Below are positions 19,409 through 27,863 of a DNA stretch of 64,000 nucleotides, in pieces (position 1 is the first letter of the stretch; each line of letters opens with the position of its first letter). The DNA lies in contig JBFMFR010000008.1 of NCBI GenBank assembly GCA_040752025.1, positions 62,001 through 126,000 on the forward strand, written 5' to 3'. The notes below the pieces were generated by a model. It did no database searches. It was not told where the DNA came from and saw only the letters and a program-made list of their open reading frames with translations. Origin of the DNA: JBFMFR01 sp040752025 (GTDB lineage Bacteria > Chloroflexota > Anaerolineae > Anaerolineales > UBA4823). The position numbers were made by a program, and so were the translations under genes.

Positions 19409-20062
19409 CTAATCTTGCCAGCCCTGCTCGCCCACCAGCGGAACGAAGGCGACGGGCAGCAGGCTCTCCTGGGAATATTCCTGGCCGCGGCGTCGCCAGC
19501 GCTCCAGGTACTGCCCGCCGCGGCTGCCAACCGGGATGACCAGCCGCCCGTTGTCTTGCAACTGCTCGAGCAGCGGCTGCGGCAGGCGCGGGGCTGCGGC
19601 AGTGACGATGATGGCATCGAAGGGAGCCTGCTCCGGCAGCCCCAGCGAGCCATCGCCAACGTGCACGTGCACGTTATCCAATTCCAGGTCCGCCAGGATG
19701 CGGGCGGCGAAGCGCGCCAGGCTGGCGTGGCGCTCGATGGTGTACACTTGACGCGCCAGGTGGGCCAGGATGGCGGCCTGGTAGCCGGAACCCGTGCCGA
19801 CCTCCAGCACGGTCTCCATGCCGCGCAGTTCCAGCAGCTCGGACATCAGGGCGACGATGTAGGGCTGCGAGATGGTCTGCCCGCTGCCGATGGGCAGCGG
19901 GCCATCGGTGTAGGCCAGATGGTGGTATTCGGGTTGGACGAAGGCGTGGCGGGGCACGCTGCGCATGGCTTCCAGGACGCGCCGGTTCCTTACGCCGCGA
20001 GCGGCGATTTGCGTCTCGACCATGAGCCTGCGTTCGGCCTGGTAGGTTTCTTCGTCTTGCAT
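19409..20062 (-). CDS. pcm: Protein-L-isoaspartate O-methyltransferase
   Basis: The 217-residue cytosolic repair enzyme methylates isoaspartyl residues in aged proteins using SAM. It has VPRHAFVQPEY (about 37-46), IGSGQTISQPYIVALM (about 58-73) and SAM motif I VLEVGTGSGYQAAIL (85-99). The start is ATG at 20062. It is the last gene of a leftward group with the LLM oxidoreductase, M42 peptidase and thioesterase. Confidence 0.95.
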   Translation of the reverse strand: MQDEETYQAERRLMVETQIAARGVRNRRVLEAMRSVPRHAFVQPEYHHLAYTDGPLPIGSGQTISQPYIVALMSELLELRGMETVLEVGTGSGYQAAILAHLARQVYTIERHASLARFAARILADLELDNVHVHVGDGSLGLPEQAPFDAIIVTAAAPRLPQPLLEQLQDNGRLVIPVGSRGGQYLERWRRRGQEYSQESLLPVAFVPLVGEQGWQD

Positions 20063-20149
20063 ACGGCCCTTTCTTTCGGGACTTCGTTTTCTGCCCTGCT
20101 CCGGCCTCGTGCGGGCTGCAACGTGCTCTCCGGGTTTGAAGGTAGGGTT

Positions 20150-21148
20150 CTACTCCTGAAGTTGCAGCAGCGCCTGCCAGAGCGCCTGGCGCTCGCCGGG
20201 TACGAAGGACAGGTACAGGCCCAGGCGGTCCGCCAGGCCGTGGTAACGTTCCGAGAGCGCCTGGGGCAGGCCAGCCTCATTGCTGACCACGGCAAAGGTC
20301 TGTAACATCTCGTCGCTGACCAGGGCGGGCATCTCCGCCCAACGCCCGCGAGAGGCCAACCCCGAGAGCGTTTCAGCGGTCTCCTGCCAGCCGTGCAAGG
20401 CCATTACCGCCCGGTAGGAGGGGGTGGAGGCGTAGAAGGCCACCTGGGCTTTGACGAAATTGCTCTCTTCCGGTGAAGTAACTACGAAGGCGGTGACCGA
20501 GACCTGCACCTCGGTGCGGGAACGCCCGGCCTTCACCAGGCCGTCTTGCAGGGCGGGCAAGATCACCTGGCGCAGGTAAGCGGGGGAGTGGAAGGGGTGC
20601 ACCACGAAGCCATCGGCGGCTTCGCCTGCCAGGCGCGCCAGCCCGGTGTTGACCCCGGCGATGAAGATGGGAATTCGCGGGTGCGGGATCGGGCCGGGGT
20701 TGAAGAACGGCGACATCAACGTGAGCTGGTAATATTCGCCGCGGTAGTTGAGCGGCGCGCCGGTTTGCCAGGTGTGCCACAGGGCGCGCAGCGCGCCGAT
20801 TTGCTCGCGCAGCTTGCCAACCACCGAAGCGGGCCAGGGCATGCCGAAGCGGCGCACAATGTGGGCCTTGACCTGGGTGCCCAGGCCGAGGATGAAACGC
20901 CCGGCGGAGGCCTGGGCCAGATCCCAGGCTGTGTAGGCCAGGGTGGCTGGGCTGCGGGCGAAGGCAATCGCCACGGCGGTGCCGTATTTCAGCCGCCGGG
21001 TGTGCTCGGCGACCAGTGCGCCGGGCAGGAAGGGGTCGTGCATGGTCTCGCTACCCCACAAGGTGTCGAAGTTCAGGGCTTCGGCGGCGCGGGCGATCTC
21101 GGGAATGGTGTTGAGGGGTACCAGCGGGAGAGAAGCATCAATTTTCAT
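20150..21148 (-). CDS. LLM-class flavin/F420-dependent oxidoreductase
   Basis: The 332-residue luciferase-like TIM-barrel protein resembles the F420-dependent LLM subfamily. Visible family features are an N-terminal EIARAAEALNFDTLWGSETM, RSPATLAYTAWDLAQ, and FILGLGTQVKAHIVRRF, a segment typical of cofactor-binding LLM proteins. The redox substrate is unknown. It lies 21 bases after the M42 peptidase gene and is probably co-transcribed. Whether it uses F420 or FMN cannot be decided from sequence alone. Confidence 0.85.
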   Translation of the reverse strand: MKIDASLPLVPLNTIPEIARAAEALNFDTLWGSETMHDPFLPGALVAEHTRRLKYGTAVAIAFARSPATLAYTAWDLAQASAGRFILGLGTQVKAHIVRRFGMPWPASVVGKLREQIGALRALWHTWQTGAPLNYRGEYYQLTLMSPFFNPGPIPHPRIPIFIAGVNTGLARLAGEAADGFVVHPFHSPAYLRQVILPALQDGLVKAGRSRTEVQVSVTAFVVTSPEESNFVKAQVAFYASTPSYRAVMALHGWQETAETLSGLASRGRWAEMPALVSDEMLQTFAVVSNEAGLPQALSERYHGLADRLGLYLSFVPGERQALWQALLQLQE

Positions 21149-21169
21149 GGGGTTCTCCCGAGGCGGTAC

Positions 21170-22219
21170 TCAGGCGGCTAAAAGGTAGGCCATCACCCAT
21201 TGGGTGGTCGCCACCAGGGCCTCCAGGTGAGTGCGTTCGTAATTGTGGGAGGCGTCTACGCCGGGGCCGATCAGGGCCACGGCCACATCACCGCCGGCGC
21301 GCCAAAAGGCTTCGCCGTCCGAGCCGTAATAGGGGTAGATATCGACCCGGTAGGGGATGAAGTGGTCATCGGCTAACTGGCGCAGGCGCAGACCTAACCC
21401 GTGATGATAAGGCCCGCCGGAATCTTTGACGCACAGGGTGGCATGGAACTCATCGGAGTTTTGCCCTTCGCCCACGGCGGCCATGTCCACTGTCACCAGT
21501 TCAGTCACCTCGGGCGGGATGCCAGCCGCGGCGCCATGCCCGACTTCTTCGTAGTTACTGATATGCAGGTAGGTGGTCTGGGCGGGCTGCAAGCCAGCGG
21601 CGTGCAGAGCGTTTACGGCTGCCAGGACGCAGGCCACGCAGGCCTTGTCATCCAGGTGGCGAGAGCGGACGAAACCGTTGGTAACTTCCACGCGGGGATC
21701 GAAGGCGATAAAATCGCCCACGTTGATCCCCAGGGCCAGGGTTTCCTCTTCGGATTCGGTGCGTGCGTCCAGGCGAACTTCCATGTTCTCGTTGTCGCGC
21801 GCCGAGTCGCCGGTTTCTTTGCCGTAAACGTGCGAGGAGGCCTTGGAGATCAAGATCGAGCCTCGAATGGCATCGCCGTTGCGCGTGAAGATTTTGCAGC
21901 CCTCACCTTCGACGGCATTCCAGGCGAAACCCCCGATGGGGGTCATTTTCAGGCGCCCGTTGGATTTGATCTCCTTGACCATGGCGCCCAGGGTGTCGGC
22001 GTGGGCCGTCAGGGCGCGCGGCGCGCTGTTCGAAACCCCGGGCCAGGCGGCTACCAGAGCGCCTTTGCGCGTCAGGGACAGCTTGAGGTCAGGATAGGCT
22101 GACAGGGCCTGGCGCGTGAAGGCGATAGCGCGCTCGGCATAGCCGGTTGGGCTGGGTGTGTTCAGCAGACCGGTGAGGAAATCCAGTAAGTATTCGGTGT
22201 CGATTTGGGGAAGTGACAT
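21170..22219 (-). CDS. M42-family metallopeptidase
   Basis: The 349-residue protein belongs to the M42 glutamyl aminopeptidase/cellulase family of di-metal enzymes. Probable ligands and catalytic residues are His73 and Asp75 (TAHADTLGAM), the bridging Asp near 190 (RHLDDKACVACVLAA), the Glu pair near 224 (SNYEEVGHGAA), Asp245 (VTVDMAAVG) and a late His (VDASHNYERTH). These enzymes trim N-terminal residues from peptides as large oligomers in the cytosol. The start is ATG at 22219, 11 bases after the thioesterase stop. Confidence 0.9.
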   Translation of the reverse strand: MSLPQIDTEYLLDFLTGLLNTPSPTGYAERAIAFTRQALSAYPDLKLSLTRKGALVAAWPGVSNSAPRALTAHADTLGAMVKEIKSNGRLKMTPIGGFAWNAVEGEGCKIFTRNGDAIRGSILISKASSHVYGKETGDSARDNENMEVRLDARTESEEETLALGINVGDFIAFDPRVEVTNGFVRSRHLDDKACVACVLAAVNALHAAGLQPAQTTYLHISNYEEVGHGAAAGIPPEVTELVTVDMAAVGEGQNSDEFHATLCVKDSGGPYHHGLGLRLRQLADDHFIPYRVDIYPYYGSDGEAFWRAGGDVAVALIGPGVDASHNYERTHLEALVATTQWVMAYLLAA

Positions 22220-22230
22220 TTCAGCTCTCG

Positions 22231-22659
22231 TTATGATTCCTGTGGTAGATTTTCAAAATCTGTGATCGTCTTTCGCCAGTGCTCTGGGATGGGGATGGTT
22301 TTCCCCTGGCGGTAATCGTAAGTCACCAGGACGCTGGAACTGGTCGCCAGGGTTTGCTCGCTGTCCACATCCTCCAGGCTGTATTCCATCGTCAGGCTTT
22401 TGTTCCCCAGGCGGGTGGTGCGCACGCCAACCCGTACCTTTTGGCCGAAATGCAGCGGGGCCTTGAAGGTCAGATGCACGTCTGCCAGGATAAAGCCGAT
22501 CTCGAAGAAGGATCCGCCGCGCCACAGGCCCAGGTGGACCACGTAGGAGACGCGCGCCTGTTCGAAGTAGGTCATGTATTTGGCATTGTTCACGTGCCCC
22601 TGGGGATCCAGGTCGCCGTAGCGCACTTCGATGGGATGGTAGAAGCGAAAGGCGGTCAT
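22231..22659 (-). CDS. Acyl-CoA thioesterase, single hotdog (4HBT)
   Basis: The 142-residue protein has the 4HBT signature EVRYGDLDPQGHVNNAKYMT, with the Asp and HVNN that shape the active site. It resembles YbgC/FadM-type thioesterases that release fatty acids from CoA. Start is ATG at 22659. It is the promoter-proximal gene of the leftward group ending with pcm. Confidence 0.88.
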   Translation of the reverse strand: MTAFRFYHPIEVRYGDLDPQGHVNNAKYMTYFEQARVSYVVHLGLWRGGSFFEIGFILADVHLTFKAPLHFGQKVRVGVRTTRLGNKSLTMEYSLEDVDSEQTLATSSSVLVTYDYRQGKTIPIPEHWRKTITDFENLPQES

Positions 22660-22770
22660 GGAAGCGTTTATCCAATGTGGATTATACCCGATGGGGGATG
22701 AAACGGGAGGCGCAGTAAACGCGGATTAGCGAAAGCCGGACGCCTGGCTGCTGGCTGCTTGCAGGCCGGT

Positions 22771-22799
22771 ATGACGCGCGGGCGCTCCTGCGGTATAAT
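22771..22799 (+). promoter_or_regulatory. Promoter of TPR membrane-protein gene
   Basis: Perfect TATAAT at 22794-22799, with ATGACG (four of six matches to TTGACA) 17 bases upstream. The ATG at 22807 is only seven bases after the -10 box, so the transcript would be leaderless. Confidence 0.6.
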
Positions 22800-22806
22800 G
22801 TGCGCC

Positions 22807-24024
22807 ATGACAAACACCAATTCAGATATCCCACAATCCGAAAACAATCTCCCTGAGGGCGGGGAATCAAACGGCCTGGAGCAGCCGGAAGGGTCGATGG
22901 AAACCGAGCGCCTGCCGGCGGCGGATCGCCCCGCACCGCCTGTGCAGCCGGAGGAGATCCCGGATACACTGCGGGTAGAGGCCAGCCCGGCGGAGGTAAA
23001 CCTCCCGCCGGGGGTGGTACCGGCGGCTCGGCAGGTGGACACGTCTCCGCTGAAGAAGCGCAAACCGGCTGCCAGCAAGACAGCCGAAGGAAGGCCGCGC
23101 AAGAAGAGCCGCTGGCTGTTATTCTCCTTTCTGAGCCTGCTGGCGCTGCTCCTGGTGGCGGCCTTGAGCGGCTTCGGCGGCTATATGAGCGGCATCTCGC
23201 TGCGGCAAAGCGCCGCAAGCACCCAGGTATCCCAGGTGGCGCGCGAGCAGTACGACCTGGCTGTGCAAGAAATCCAGAGCGGCGAGTATTTCCGGGCGCG
23301 CCAGCGCCTGGAGTACGTTATCCGGCTCGACCCGGCCTACCCCGGGGCAGTGGAGCAATTGGCGGATGTGCTGCTGGAGCTGAACACCACGGCGACACCC
23401 ACGCTGGTGCCCACGGTGACCCTGACGCCGACACCCGACCTGCGCGACGTGCAGCAGCTTTACGACCAGGCCCAGCAGTTCTTGCTGGATGGGTCCTGGA
23501 CGAGCGCCATCGATGCGCTGCTGGCTTTGCGCAAGAGCGACCCGGAGTACCGCAAGGTGGAAGTGGACGGCATGCTCTTCATCGCTTTGCGCAACAGCGG
23601 GCGCGACAAGATCTTGAAAGAGATCGATCTGGAAGGCGGCATCTACGATCTGACATTGGCCAGCCATTTCGGGCTGCTGGACACGGAAGGGCAGTCTTTG
23701 TTGAACTGGTCGTCGTTGTACATCACCGGGGCCAGCTTCTGGGAGCTGGACTGGGGCCAGGCGGCTTATTATTTCGGCCAGGTGGCGCCTCACGCCCCGA
23801 ACCTGATGGACAAATCGGCGATGACGGCCGCGCAGCGCTATCGCATCGCCCTGGTGCAGTATGCCAAGCAATTGATCAACCAGAAGAATCCTTGCGAGGC
23901 GGTCAAGCAGTTGGAAATCGCCCTGTCGATCAGCCAGGATGGCGAGACGCAAAGTCTGTACGACCAGGCGCTGGCGCGCTGCACCGGGCAGACACAACCC
24001 AAACCCGGCACCCAGACGCCTTAG
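22807..24024 (+). CDS. Membrane protein with cytoplasmic disordered N-terminus and TPR domain
   Basis: The protein has about 405 residues. The first ~95 are polar and Pro/Glu-rich, ending in a basic stretch (KKRKPAASK). One membrane helix (SFLSLLALLLVAALSGFGGY) follows. An extracytoplasmic region has TPR-like units (EQYDLAVQEIQSGEYFRARQ) and a Pro/Thr linker (TATPTLVPTVTLTPTPDL) before further helical repeats. The ATG at 22807 is favoured because the -10 box ends at 22799. Function unknown; it resembles the two TPR proteins at 9-11.7 kb. Confidence 0.7.
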   Translation: MTNTNSDIPQSENNLPEGGESNGLEQPEGSMETERLPAADRPAPPVQPEEIPDTLRVEASPAEVNLPPGVVPAARQVDTSPLKKRKPAASKTAEGRPRKKSRWLLFSFLSLLALLLVAALSGFGGYMSGISLRQSAASTQVSQVAREQYDLAVQEIQSGEYFRARQRLEYVIRLDPAYPGAVEQLADVLLELNTTATPTLVPTVTLTPTPDLRDVQQLYDQAQQFLLDGSWTSAIDALLALRKSDPEYRKVEVDGMLFIALRNSGRDKILKEIDLEGGIYDLTLASHFGLLDTEGQSLLNWSSLYITGASFWELDWGQAAYYFGQVAPHAPNLMDKSAMTAAQRYRIALVQYAKQLINQKNPCEAVKQLEIALSISQDGETQSLYDQALARCTGQTQPKPGTQTP

Positions 24025-24041
24025 GAAGGCGCGCAGGCAGG

Positions 24042-24554
24042 ATGAACGTGCCGTTTTGGGCGCTCACGCTGGCATACTGGCTGCACATGCTGGCAACGGT
24101 GGCCTGGATGGGGGGCCTGGCGGCTTTGACGATCCTGGTGCTGCCGGCAGCGCGCAAGGCGCTGGCTGCGCCGGCCTACCTGGCTTTCCTGGGAGAGGTG
24201 CAGCGGCGGCTCGACCCGCTGGCCTGGTTCTGCCTGGCGCTGCTGGGGGGGACTGGGCTGCTGCAAATGAGCGCCAGCCCCAATTACCAGGGATTCCTGG
24301 CGATCCAGGGGCGCTGGGCAACGGCGATTTTGCTCAAACACCTGGTCTTTTTGGGGATGGCCGGCCTGTCCGCCTATCTGAGCTGGGGCCTGCTGCCCCG
24401 GCTGCGGCGGCTGGCGCTGCTGCAAGCGCGTGGGAGGAAAGTTGACGAACGAGAGGCGAGCGGTTTGCAGCAGCAGGAGGCCTGGCTGCTGCGCTTGAAC
24501 CTGTTCCTGGGAGTGTTGGTCCTGGCCCTGACCGCCGTGGCACGCGCGGCCTAG
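24042..24554 (+). CDS. CopD-like four-helix membrane protein
   Basis: The protein has about 170 residues and four membrane helices. The first contains YWLHMLATVAWMGGLAAL, resembling the His-containing helix of the CopD/DUF4149 group, and helix three has a second conserved-type His (LLKHLVFLGMAGL). Family members are linked to copper import or haem binding, but evidence here is limited to these helices. ATG at 24042 follows AGG at 24035 and lies 17 bases after the TPR gene, so co-transcription is likely. Confidence 0.55.
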   Translation: MNVPFWALTLAYWLHMLATVAWMGGLAALTILVLPAARKALAAPAYLAFLGEVQRRLDPLAWFCLALLGGTGLLQMSASPNYQGFLAIQGRWATAILLKHLVFLGMAGLSAYLSWGLLPRLRRLALLQARGRKVDEREASGLQQQEAWLLRLNLFLGVLVLALTAVARAA

Positions 24555-24567
24555 CCGGCTCCAGGAG

Positions 24568-25236
24568 TTAGAACACAATCGGGTGGTATGGGCCCGGAGT
24601 GCATAGGTGAGCGGTATCGTTGAGCCGCTCCAGAGAGCGTTCCCCCCAGCGGTTGATTTTCAAAACGGTCAGGCTGGCCGGGGCGGCGTCGAAGTGCGTG
24701 CGCGATTCGACCGGCAGGCCCAGCCACCAGGCGACGATCACGTGCAGGGTGGCAGCGTGGGTTACCAGCAGCGCCGGGCTTTGCTGCCACCGGCAGAAGG
24801 TCTCCATAAAGCGGCTGACACGGGCGTAGAACTGCCGCCAGGTTTCGGCTTGCGGGTAGGGCTGCCAGTCGATGACCGGCTCGCTGAGGGGCAGGGCAAC
24901 CTGGCGCGCCTGCTGGTGGGTTTTACCGGCGGCCACGCCGTTGTTCAGATCGGTGAGCGATTCATAAATCTGCACTTCCACCGCCAGGCTGCTGGCGATC
25001 ACCTGTGCCGTCTGCCGGGCGCGCTGCAAGTTGCTGCTCCCCAGGTGGATGGGGTGGTGATTCAACTCTTCGTGAAGCCGGCCGGCGAGCAGGTTCACCT
25101 GGCGCAGGCCAGTTTCCGTCAAGCGGGTGTCGGACCAGCCTCCGGTGATGCCCTGGATGTGATGTTCAGCTTCTCCATGACGGACCAACAACAGGGGATG
25201 TTTAATTTCCATTGTTTCGTTCAAAACTGGCGGCAA
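24568..25236 (-). CDS. Histidine phosphatase family protein
   Basis: The 222-residue phosphoglycerate-mutase-like protein has the catalytic RHGEAE near residues 19-24, GSSNLQRARQTAQVI and the second histidine in VTHAATLHVIVAWWL. The substrate is unknown (phosphosugar or cobalamin-pathway phosphates are options). The start decides on a TTG at 25236: a perfect AGGAGG lies five bases upstream at 25242-25247. An internal ATG at 25212 has no comparable site. It is downstream of, but separated by a terminator from, the ferredoxin gene. Confidence 0.85.
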   Translation of the reverse strand: MPPVLNETMEIKHPLLLVRHGEAEHHIQGITGGWSDTRLTETGLRQVNLLAGRLHEELNHHPIHLGSSNLQRARQTAQVIASSLAVEVQIYESLTDLNNGVAAGKTHQQARQVALPLSEPVIDWQPYPQAETWRQFYARVSRFMETFCRWQQSPALLVTHAATLHVIVAWWLGLPVESRTHFDAAPASLTVLKINRWGERSLERLNDTAHLCTPGPYHPIVF

Positions 25237-25259
25237 GTGTGCCTCCTGTGATCTTATCT

Positions 25260-25298
25260 AAAAAACAAAAACAGGCAAAAGTTGTGATGTTTGCCTGT
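25260..25298 (-). terminator. Intrinsic terminator of ferredoxin gene
   Basis: Read on the minus strand, ACAGGCAAA, a ten-base loop, then TTTGCCTG followed by a run of T broken by one G. It lies 19 bases after the ferredoxin stop. Confidence 0.85.
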
Positions 25299-25316
25299 TC
25301 GTGTCCCGCTCAGAAA

Positions 25317-25685
25317 TTATGCAGAATGATTAATCGAGCGATGATCGCGCTTGCCCTGGCCGGTAGTGGGACTGGTGAGCGAGTCTTCGGGAATCAGCAC
25401 CTTGGCCGGCCCCAGCAGGCGCGCACAGCAGGCCAGGCGCTGGTCTTGCGGCAGGCTGCCGTCCTGGCGACAAAGTGCTTCGTATTCTGCCAGGTCGGAT
25501 AGCTGCCCTTCCAGGATAACGACGCGACATTCCTGGCACTCGCCCTGCCCGTTGCAGTTGGCAGCCAGTTGGATGCCGGCGCGACGCGCCGTTTCCAGCA
25601 AGCTGGCGCCCGGCGCAGCGGAGACACAGCGAGCGCAGCCGCCCATCAACTCGAACCTGACCAGGAACATACGTGAGTAGGACAT
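25317..25685 (-). CDS. [2Fe-2S] ferredoxin-like protein
   Basis: The 122-residue protein has a plant-type [2Fe-2S] cluster motif: Cys44, Cys50, Cys53 (CNGQGECQEC) and Cys86 (RLACC). GASLLETARRAGIQL before the loop is characteristic of this fold. It resembles the N-terminal ferredoxin domain of corrinoid-activation (DUF4445) proteins but stops right after the domain. A second set, Cys17 and Cys20, is also present. It has its own promoter (25713-25741) and terminator, so it is a single-gene unit. Its electron partner is unknown. Confidence 0.82.
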   Translation of the reverse strand: MSYSRMFLVRFELMGGCARCVSAAPGASLLETARRAGIQLAANCNGQGECQECRVVILEGQLSDLAEYEALCRQDGSLPQDQRLACCARLLGPAKVLIPEDSLTSPTTGQGKRDHRSINHSA

Positions 25686-25712
25686 AGTGCTATTGTGAAA
25701 ACAGTTACTATG

Positions 25713-25741
25713 GTTATATAGGTTTCTGGTGCACTTGTCAA
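25713..25741 (-). promoter_or_regulatory. Sigma70-type promoter of ferredoxin gene
   Basis: On the minus strand, TTGACA (25741-25736) and TATAAC (25718-25713) with 17-base spacing. The transcription start would be about 20 bases before the ATG at 25685. Confidence 0.8.
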
Positions 25742-25748
25742 GCGGTTT

Positions 25749-26606
25749 TCAGCCCTTGGCCGAGCTGCCGATGGCGCAGCACTGCGGGGACTGCCCCAGG
25801 GCAGCATCGCTGCCCAGCAGCATATGCAGAGGCGAGTCAGCGCGGGCAGTAAAGCCGCTGCGCTCCAGCAGCGCCACAGCCTGGATGTTGGTCTCCAGCA
25901 CGCCCAGGCGCAGGAGCGCGCCCGGGGCGCAGGCCTGCAAGCCCTCCAGCAGGTCCAGTGGGTTCTCGACTCTTTCGCTTACCACCCACGGGCCGGCGGT
26001 GACGCCTGGACCGCTGGGGCTGTCGCTGCGCCGCCCCTGGACGAACCCGGCAACGACCCCGCCCTGCTCGTACACCAGGCATAACCCCGGGTTGTGTTCC
26101 AGGCGGCGCTGCAGGAAGAAGCTGCGGTCGGCGGCGAAAGCCTGGCGGTCCAGGGCGCACACGGCGGCGAGGTCGCTGGCGTGCATCGGACGCACGTGGG
26201 GGTGAGCTGCGCCGGGCAGGCTGCCGCTGAAGCGCAGTGAGAGGCACACGCCGCGGAAGCCGGCCCGTTCGTAGATCGGCACGGCTGCCAGCACCCCATC
26301 CAGCAGGATGTTTTCGGCGCCGTGCTGCTGCAAATAAGCCACGGCGTGGGCGAACAACTGGCTGCCCAGGCCGCGCCCGCGCCAGGCGACGCTCACGATC
26401 AACTCGCCGATGAAGGCGTAGCGCCCGTAGCAGGTGGCCACAGCGATGCCAAGCGGCTGCCCGTCCTGCTCGGCGATGAAGCAGCCGGAAGGGTCATAGG
26501 CGAAAAAGGACTCGAACTCCTGGCGGGTCTCGCTGACCCAGCCCTCTCCCAGGGTGCACCGGGCGGCGAAATCCAGGTCGGCGGCTTGCATGGTGCGAAT
26601 GTGCAT
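25749..26606 (-). CDS. GNAT N-acetyltransferase with C-terminal second domain
   Basis: The 285-residue protein has an N-terminal GNAT domain with the acetyl-CoA loop in ELIVSVAWRGRGLGSQLFAHA (motif A, R/Q-x-x-G-x-G/A type) and a second, degenerate GNAT-like half (about 140-285), as in the GNAT plus acetyltransf_18 family. The acceptor substrate is unknown. The start is ATG at 26606. Its stop is close to the ferredoxin promoter. Confidence 0.82.
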   Translation of the reverse strand: MHIRTMQAADLDFAARCTLGEGWVSETRQEFESFFAYDPSGCFIAEQDGQPLGIAVATCYGRYAFIGELIVSVAWRGRGLGSQLFAHAVAYLQQHGAENILLDGVLAAVPIYERAGFRGVCLSLRFSGSLPGAAHPHVRPMHASDLAAVCALDRQAFAADRSFFLQRRLEHNPGLCLVYEQGGVVAGFVQGRRSDSPSGPGVTAGPWVVSERVENPLDLLEGLQACAPGALLRLGVLETNIQAVALLERSGFTARADSPLHMLLGSDAALGQSPQCCAIGSSAKG

Positions 26607-26634
26607 ACAATGCTCCCATCCCTTGAAACTATTC

Positions 26635-26660
26635 CAGGCCTTGCTTGGAGGCCTGTTTTG
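26635..26660. repeat. Hairpin between SorC regulator and GNAT genes
   Basis: CAGGCCT, seven-base loop, AGGCCTG, followed on the plus strand by TTTTG. There is no plus-strand gene to terminate, and on the minus strand, where sorC transcription ends, the T-run is missing. It may be a weak end signal for the regulator transcript. Confidence 0.35.
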
Positions 26661-26690
26661 TAGGCATGTGCATATCCTTGTGGATGTGGA

Positions 26691-27650
26691 CTAAGTTTCC
26701 TGTACTAACCTCTCGGCAGTACAGCGGTCGGTGACCAAAACGTTAATCCATTTTCCCCGTAGGGCACCCAAGATCGCTTTATATTTGCGGATACCACCTG
26801 CTACAGCAATGGCGCGGTCGACTCTAGTAAGCTGCTCGAGACTCATCGAAACCACACGATTGCTTAGCGGGCCTTTTACGGGCTTGCCATGTGCGTTGAA
26901 GAAACGCAGCAGGATATCTCCAACAGCGCCCTTCCCCCGTAGCACTTCCTGTTCTTCCAACGAGAAGACATTGCCGCTCAAGGTGAGCAGTTTGGAAGGT
27001 TCGATATCGCCGATCCCTACCAGAGCGATCGTCACCTGATCGAATAGTTGCACCCCTTCCTGAACATATTGATCGGCCAGCAATACCTTCAGGGCCGCTT
27101 CCGATCCTACTATACCCGGAACCGGTAGGAAATGCGCGCTTCCGTTGACCAGACTGGCGAAGCGTCCGGTGAGACGGTTGGCGTGAACTTCTGCAGAAGG
27201 ATTGCCAATCCCGCCCAGGATCTGAACAACCTGGATGCCTTTCCGCCCAGGCACCGGGCGCATTGCATCAACCAGGGCAAGCAGGGTGGCGCTCCATGAA
27301 GAGATACCTACTACATCATTATTATGAATAAGGGTTTCTACGTGGTAAGCTGCCGCAGCGCCTATCTCGCGCTGAATTAGTGTTTCATCAAGATCGTTTT
27401 CACAGTCTACAACAATTGCTTCCTTCAAGCTAAATTTCTGGATGAGCTGCTCCTCAATTTCTGCATTGACCCCATTCGGGATATTAACGGTGATGCGGAT
27501 AATTCCAGCCTCCCTGGCGTTTGTGAGCAAGCGCGATATCGTCGCTTGCGAGAGCCCCATTTGATCCGCAATCTCGCCCTGGCGCATCTCACGATCATAG
27601 TATAGTCGGGCAACTTTCGTCATGAGGCGTAGTTCATCGATTTGAGCCAT
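26691..27650 (-). CDS. SorC/DeoR-type sugar-responsive transcriptional regulator
   Basis: The 319-residue protein has an N-terminal helix-turn-helix (about residues 20-50, QGEIADQMGLSQATISRLL) and a SorC-type effector domain with GISSWSATLLALVDAM and VQILGGIGNPSAEVHANRL. Family members bind phosphorylated sugars and control the adjacent catabolic operon. It is divergent from the transketolase genes, with its own promoter (27742-27771) and candidate operators in the shared 244-base spacer. The start is ATG at 27650. Confidence 0.92.
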   Translation of the reverse strand: MAQIDELRLMTKVARLYYDREMRQGEIADQMGLSQATISRLLTNAREAGIIRITVNIPNGVNAEIEEQLIQKFSLKEAIVVDCENDLDETLIQREIGAAAAYHVETLIHNNDVVGISSWSATLLALVDAMRPVPGRKGIQVVQILGGIGNPSAEVHANRLTGRFASLVNGSAHFLPVPGIVGSEAALKVLLADQYVQEGVQLFDQVTIALVGIGDIEPSKLLTLSGNVFSLEEQEVLRGKGAVGDILLRFFNAHGKPVKGPLSNRVVSMSLEQLTRVDRAIAVAGGIRKYKAILGALRGKWINVLVTDRCTAERLVQET

Positions 27651-27741
27651 TTTGTGTTCCTCACAGAAGTAATCTTCGTTAGATTCTTTCTATTTTGTTT
27701 CGAGTTTTAGAGCAGATTGCTAGAAAAATTGACTTGAGACA

Positions 27742-27771
27742 ATTATATACCCAAACTAACATAAAAATCAA
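27742..27771 (-). promoter_or_regulatory. Promoter of SorC-family regulator
   Basis: On the minus strand, TTGATT (27771-27766), 18 bases, TATAAT (27747-27742). Transcription would start near 27735, about 85 bases before the ATG. Confidence 0.78.
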
Positions 27772-27775
27772 GCAA

Positions 27776-27786
27776 TGAATAAATAT
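27776..27786 (+). promoter_or_regulatory. Candidate SorC operator half, site 1
   Basis: TGAATAAATAT. Its exact reverse complement is at 27853-27863. Together they flank the sugar operon promoter, and this copy also lies just upstream of the regulator's -35 box. Confidence 0.45.
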
Positions 27787-27795
27787 ACACATCTA

Positions 27796-27824
27796 TTGAC
27801 GATTTCTTGGATTCAGTGTTTAAT
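27796..27824 (+). promoter_or_regulatory. Promoter of sugar catabolic operon
   Basis: TTGACG (27796-27801), 17 bases, TTTAAT (27819-27824). It lies between the two inverted TGAATAAATAT copies, consistent with repression by looping or occlusion. Confidence 0.65.
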
Positions 27825-27852
27825 AATGATGCGAATAAAAAAATGCATATGA

Positions 27853-27863
27853 ATATTTATTCA
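27853..27863 (-). promoter_or_regulatory. Candidate SorC operator half, site 2
   Basis: ATATTTATTCA, the exact inverse of the 27776-27786 copy, 66 bases away. A related GAATAAA at 27833-27839 and TTTATTC at 27856-27862 form a second, closer inverted pair downstream of the -10 box. Confidence 0.45.

Noticed and set aside
25212..25236. ATG at 25212 as start of the histidine phosphatase gene
   Set aside because: A TTG at 25236 has a perfect AGGAGG at five bases, and the ATG has no such site.
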